From NCBI RefSeq assembly GCF_024281235.1, contig NZ_JAHWXY010000001.1, forward strand, positions 744,001 to 808,000: a DNA stretch of 64,000 nt, in the 5' to 3' direction. The stretch's first letter is position 1. Each line of letters starts with the position of its first letter. The position numbers and the translations under genes were made by a program. The notes under the pieces were generated by a model, which saw only the letters and a program-made list of their open reading frames with translations, did not search any database and was not told where the DNA came from. Below, piece by piece: positions 63,941-64,000 of the stretch. The stretch is from Shinella daejeonensis (lineage in GTDB: Bacteria; Pseudomonadota; Alphaproteobacteria; Rhizobiales; Rhizobiaceae).

Positions 63941-64000
63941 GAAAGTGCTCCTGAAAGAAAGGACCGGCGGAAAGCCGTTCATCATGGAATAGCCGCGGTT
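63941..64000. other. Right end of window
   Basis: 60 bp of upstream sequence for the NnrU-type gene; nothing else recognisable. Confidence 0.3.

Noticed and set aside
1-64000. tRNA, rRNA, CRISPR, insertion sequence or prophage
   Set aside because: No cloverleaf, tandem spaced repeats, transposase or phage protein motif was seen on either strand; a tRNA/Rfam scan was not available to confirm.

Overview
The window is GC-rich chromosomal DNA from an alphaproteobacterium, almost certainly Rhizobiaceae (Rhizobium/Sinorhizobium/Shinella-like). The evidence is a fused trpE(G) preceded by a Trp-rich leader, a NolR-type regulator, a RirA-type iron motif before a heme receptor, choXWV, petABC, a MoxR/DUF58/DUF4159 operon, and short palindromic repeats that begin CTAGAG. 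I see no phage, IS element, CRISPR, rRNA or tRNA. This is core chromosome with a few accessory insertions.

Layout. 1-5.8 kb: rplY, pth and ychF, interrupted by a GGDEF/EAL protein and an orphan periplasmic binding protein. 5.9-9.4 kb: apt and the bc1 complex petABC. 9.6-13.6 kb: two tandem ABC exporters, the upstream one preceded by an 18-codon leader ORF with a perfect ribosome-binding site and an Arg-Leu-Arg motif. 13.8-17.8 kb: trmL, a CorC/HlyC-type protein, hemF and three small genes. 17.9-27.4 kb: cca, a CoA-type Nudix gene and a DUF1285 gene on the minus strand, next to the plus-strand operon moxR, DUF58 and two large membrane proteins. 27.6-32.8 kb: glyoxalase-like, GNAT, Xi-class GST, Nudix and metallophosphoesterase genes, then an apparently eroded ECF sigma gene in front of an intact anti-sigma gene.

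32.9-39.3 kb: leuA, clpP, a CDF transporter and trpE(G). Both leuA and trpE(G) are preceded by a leader peptide with a codon run for the cognate amino acid, and in both the predicted promoter puts the transcript start on or next to the leader ATG. 39.4-44.3 kb: TonB-dependent heme receptor with an iron-responsive motif over its -35 box, an extensin-family protein and fhs.

44.5-51.2 kb: a five-gene minus-strand operon of a coiled-coil protein, an unknown protein, a distinctive AAA+ ATPase, a DUF6638-like protein and a DUF2333 membrane protein. No function can be assigned with confidence, and it is the best candidate for an undescribed system here. 51.4-56.5 kb: cytochrome c, choXWV, a HugZ-family protein and nolR. 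56.6-64 kb: adenine deaminase, alpha-glucosidase, a KDG-type sugar kinase, der, a YfgM-like membrane protein and an NnrU-family protein.

Functional assignments come from motifs read in the translations; no database search was run. Starts were chosen from Shine-Dalgarno matches and family N-termini. Regulatory sites are pattern-based predictions.
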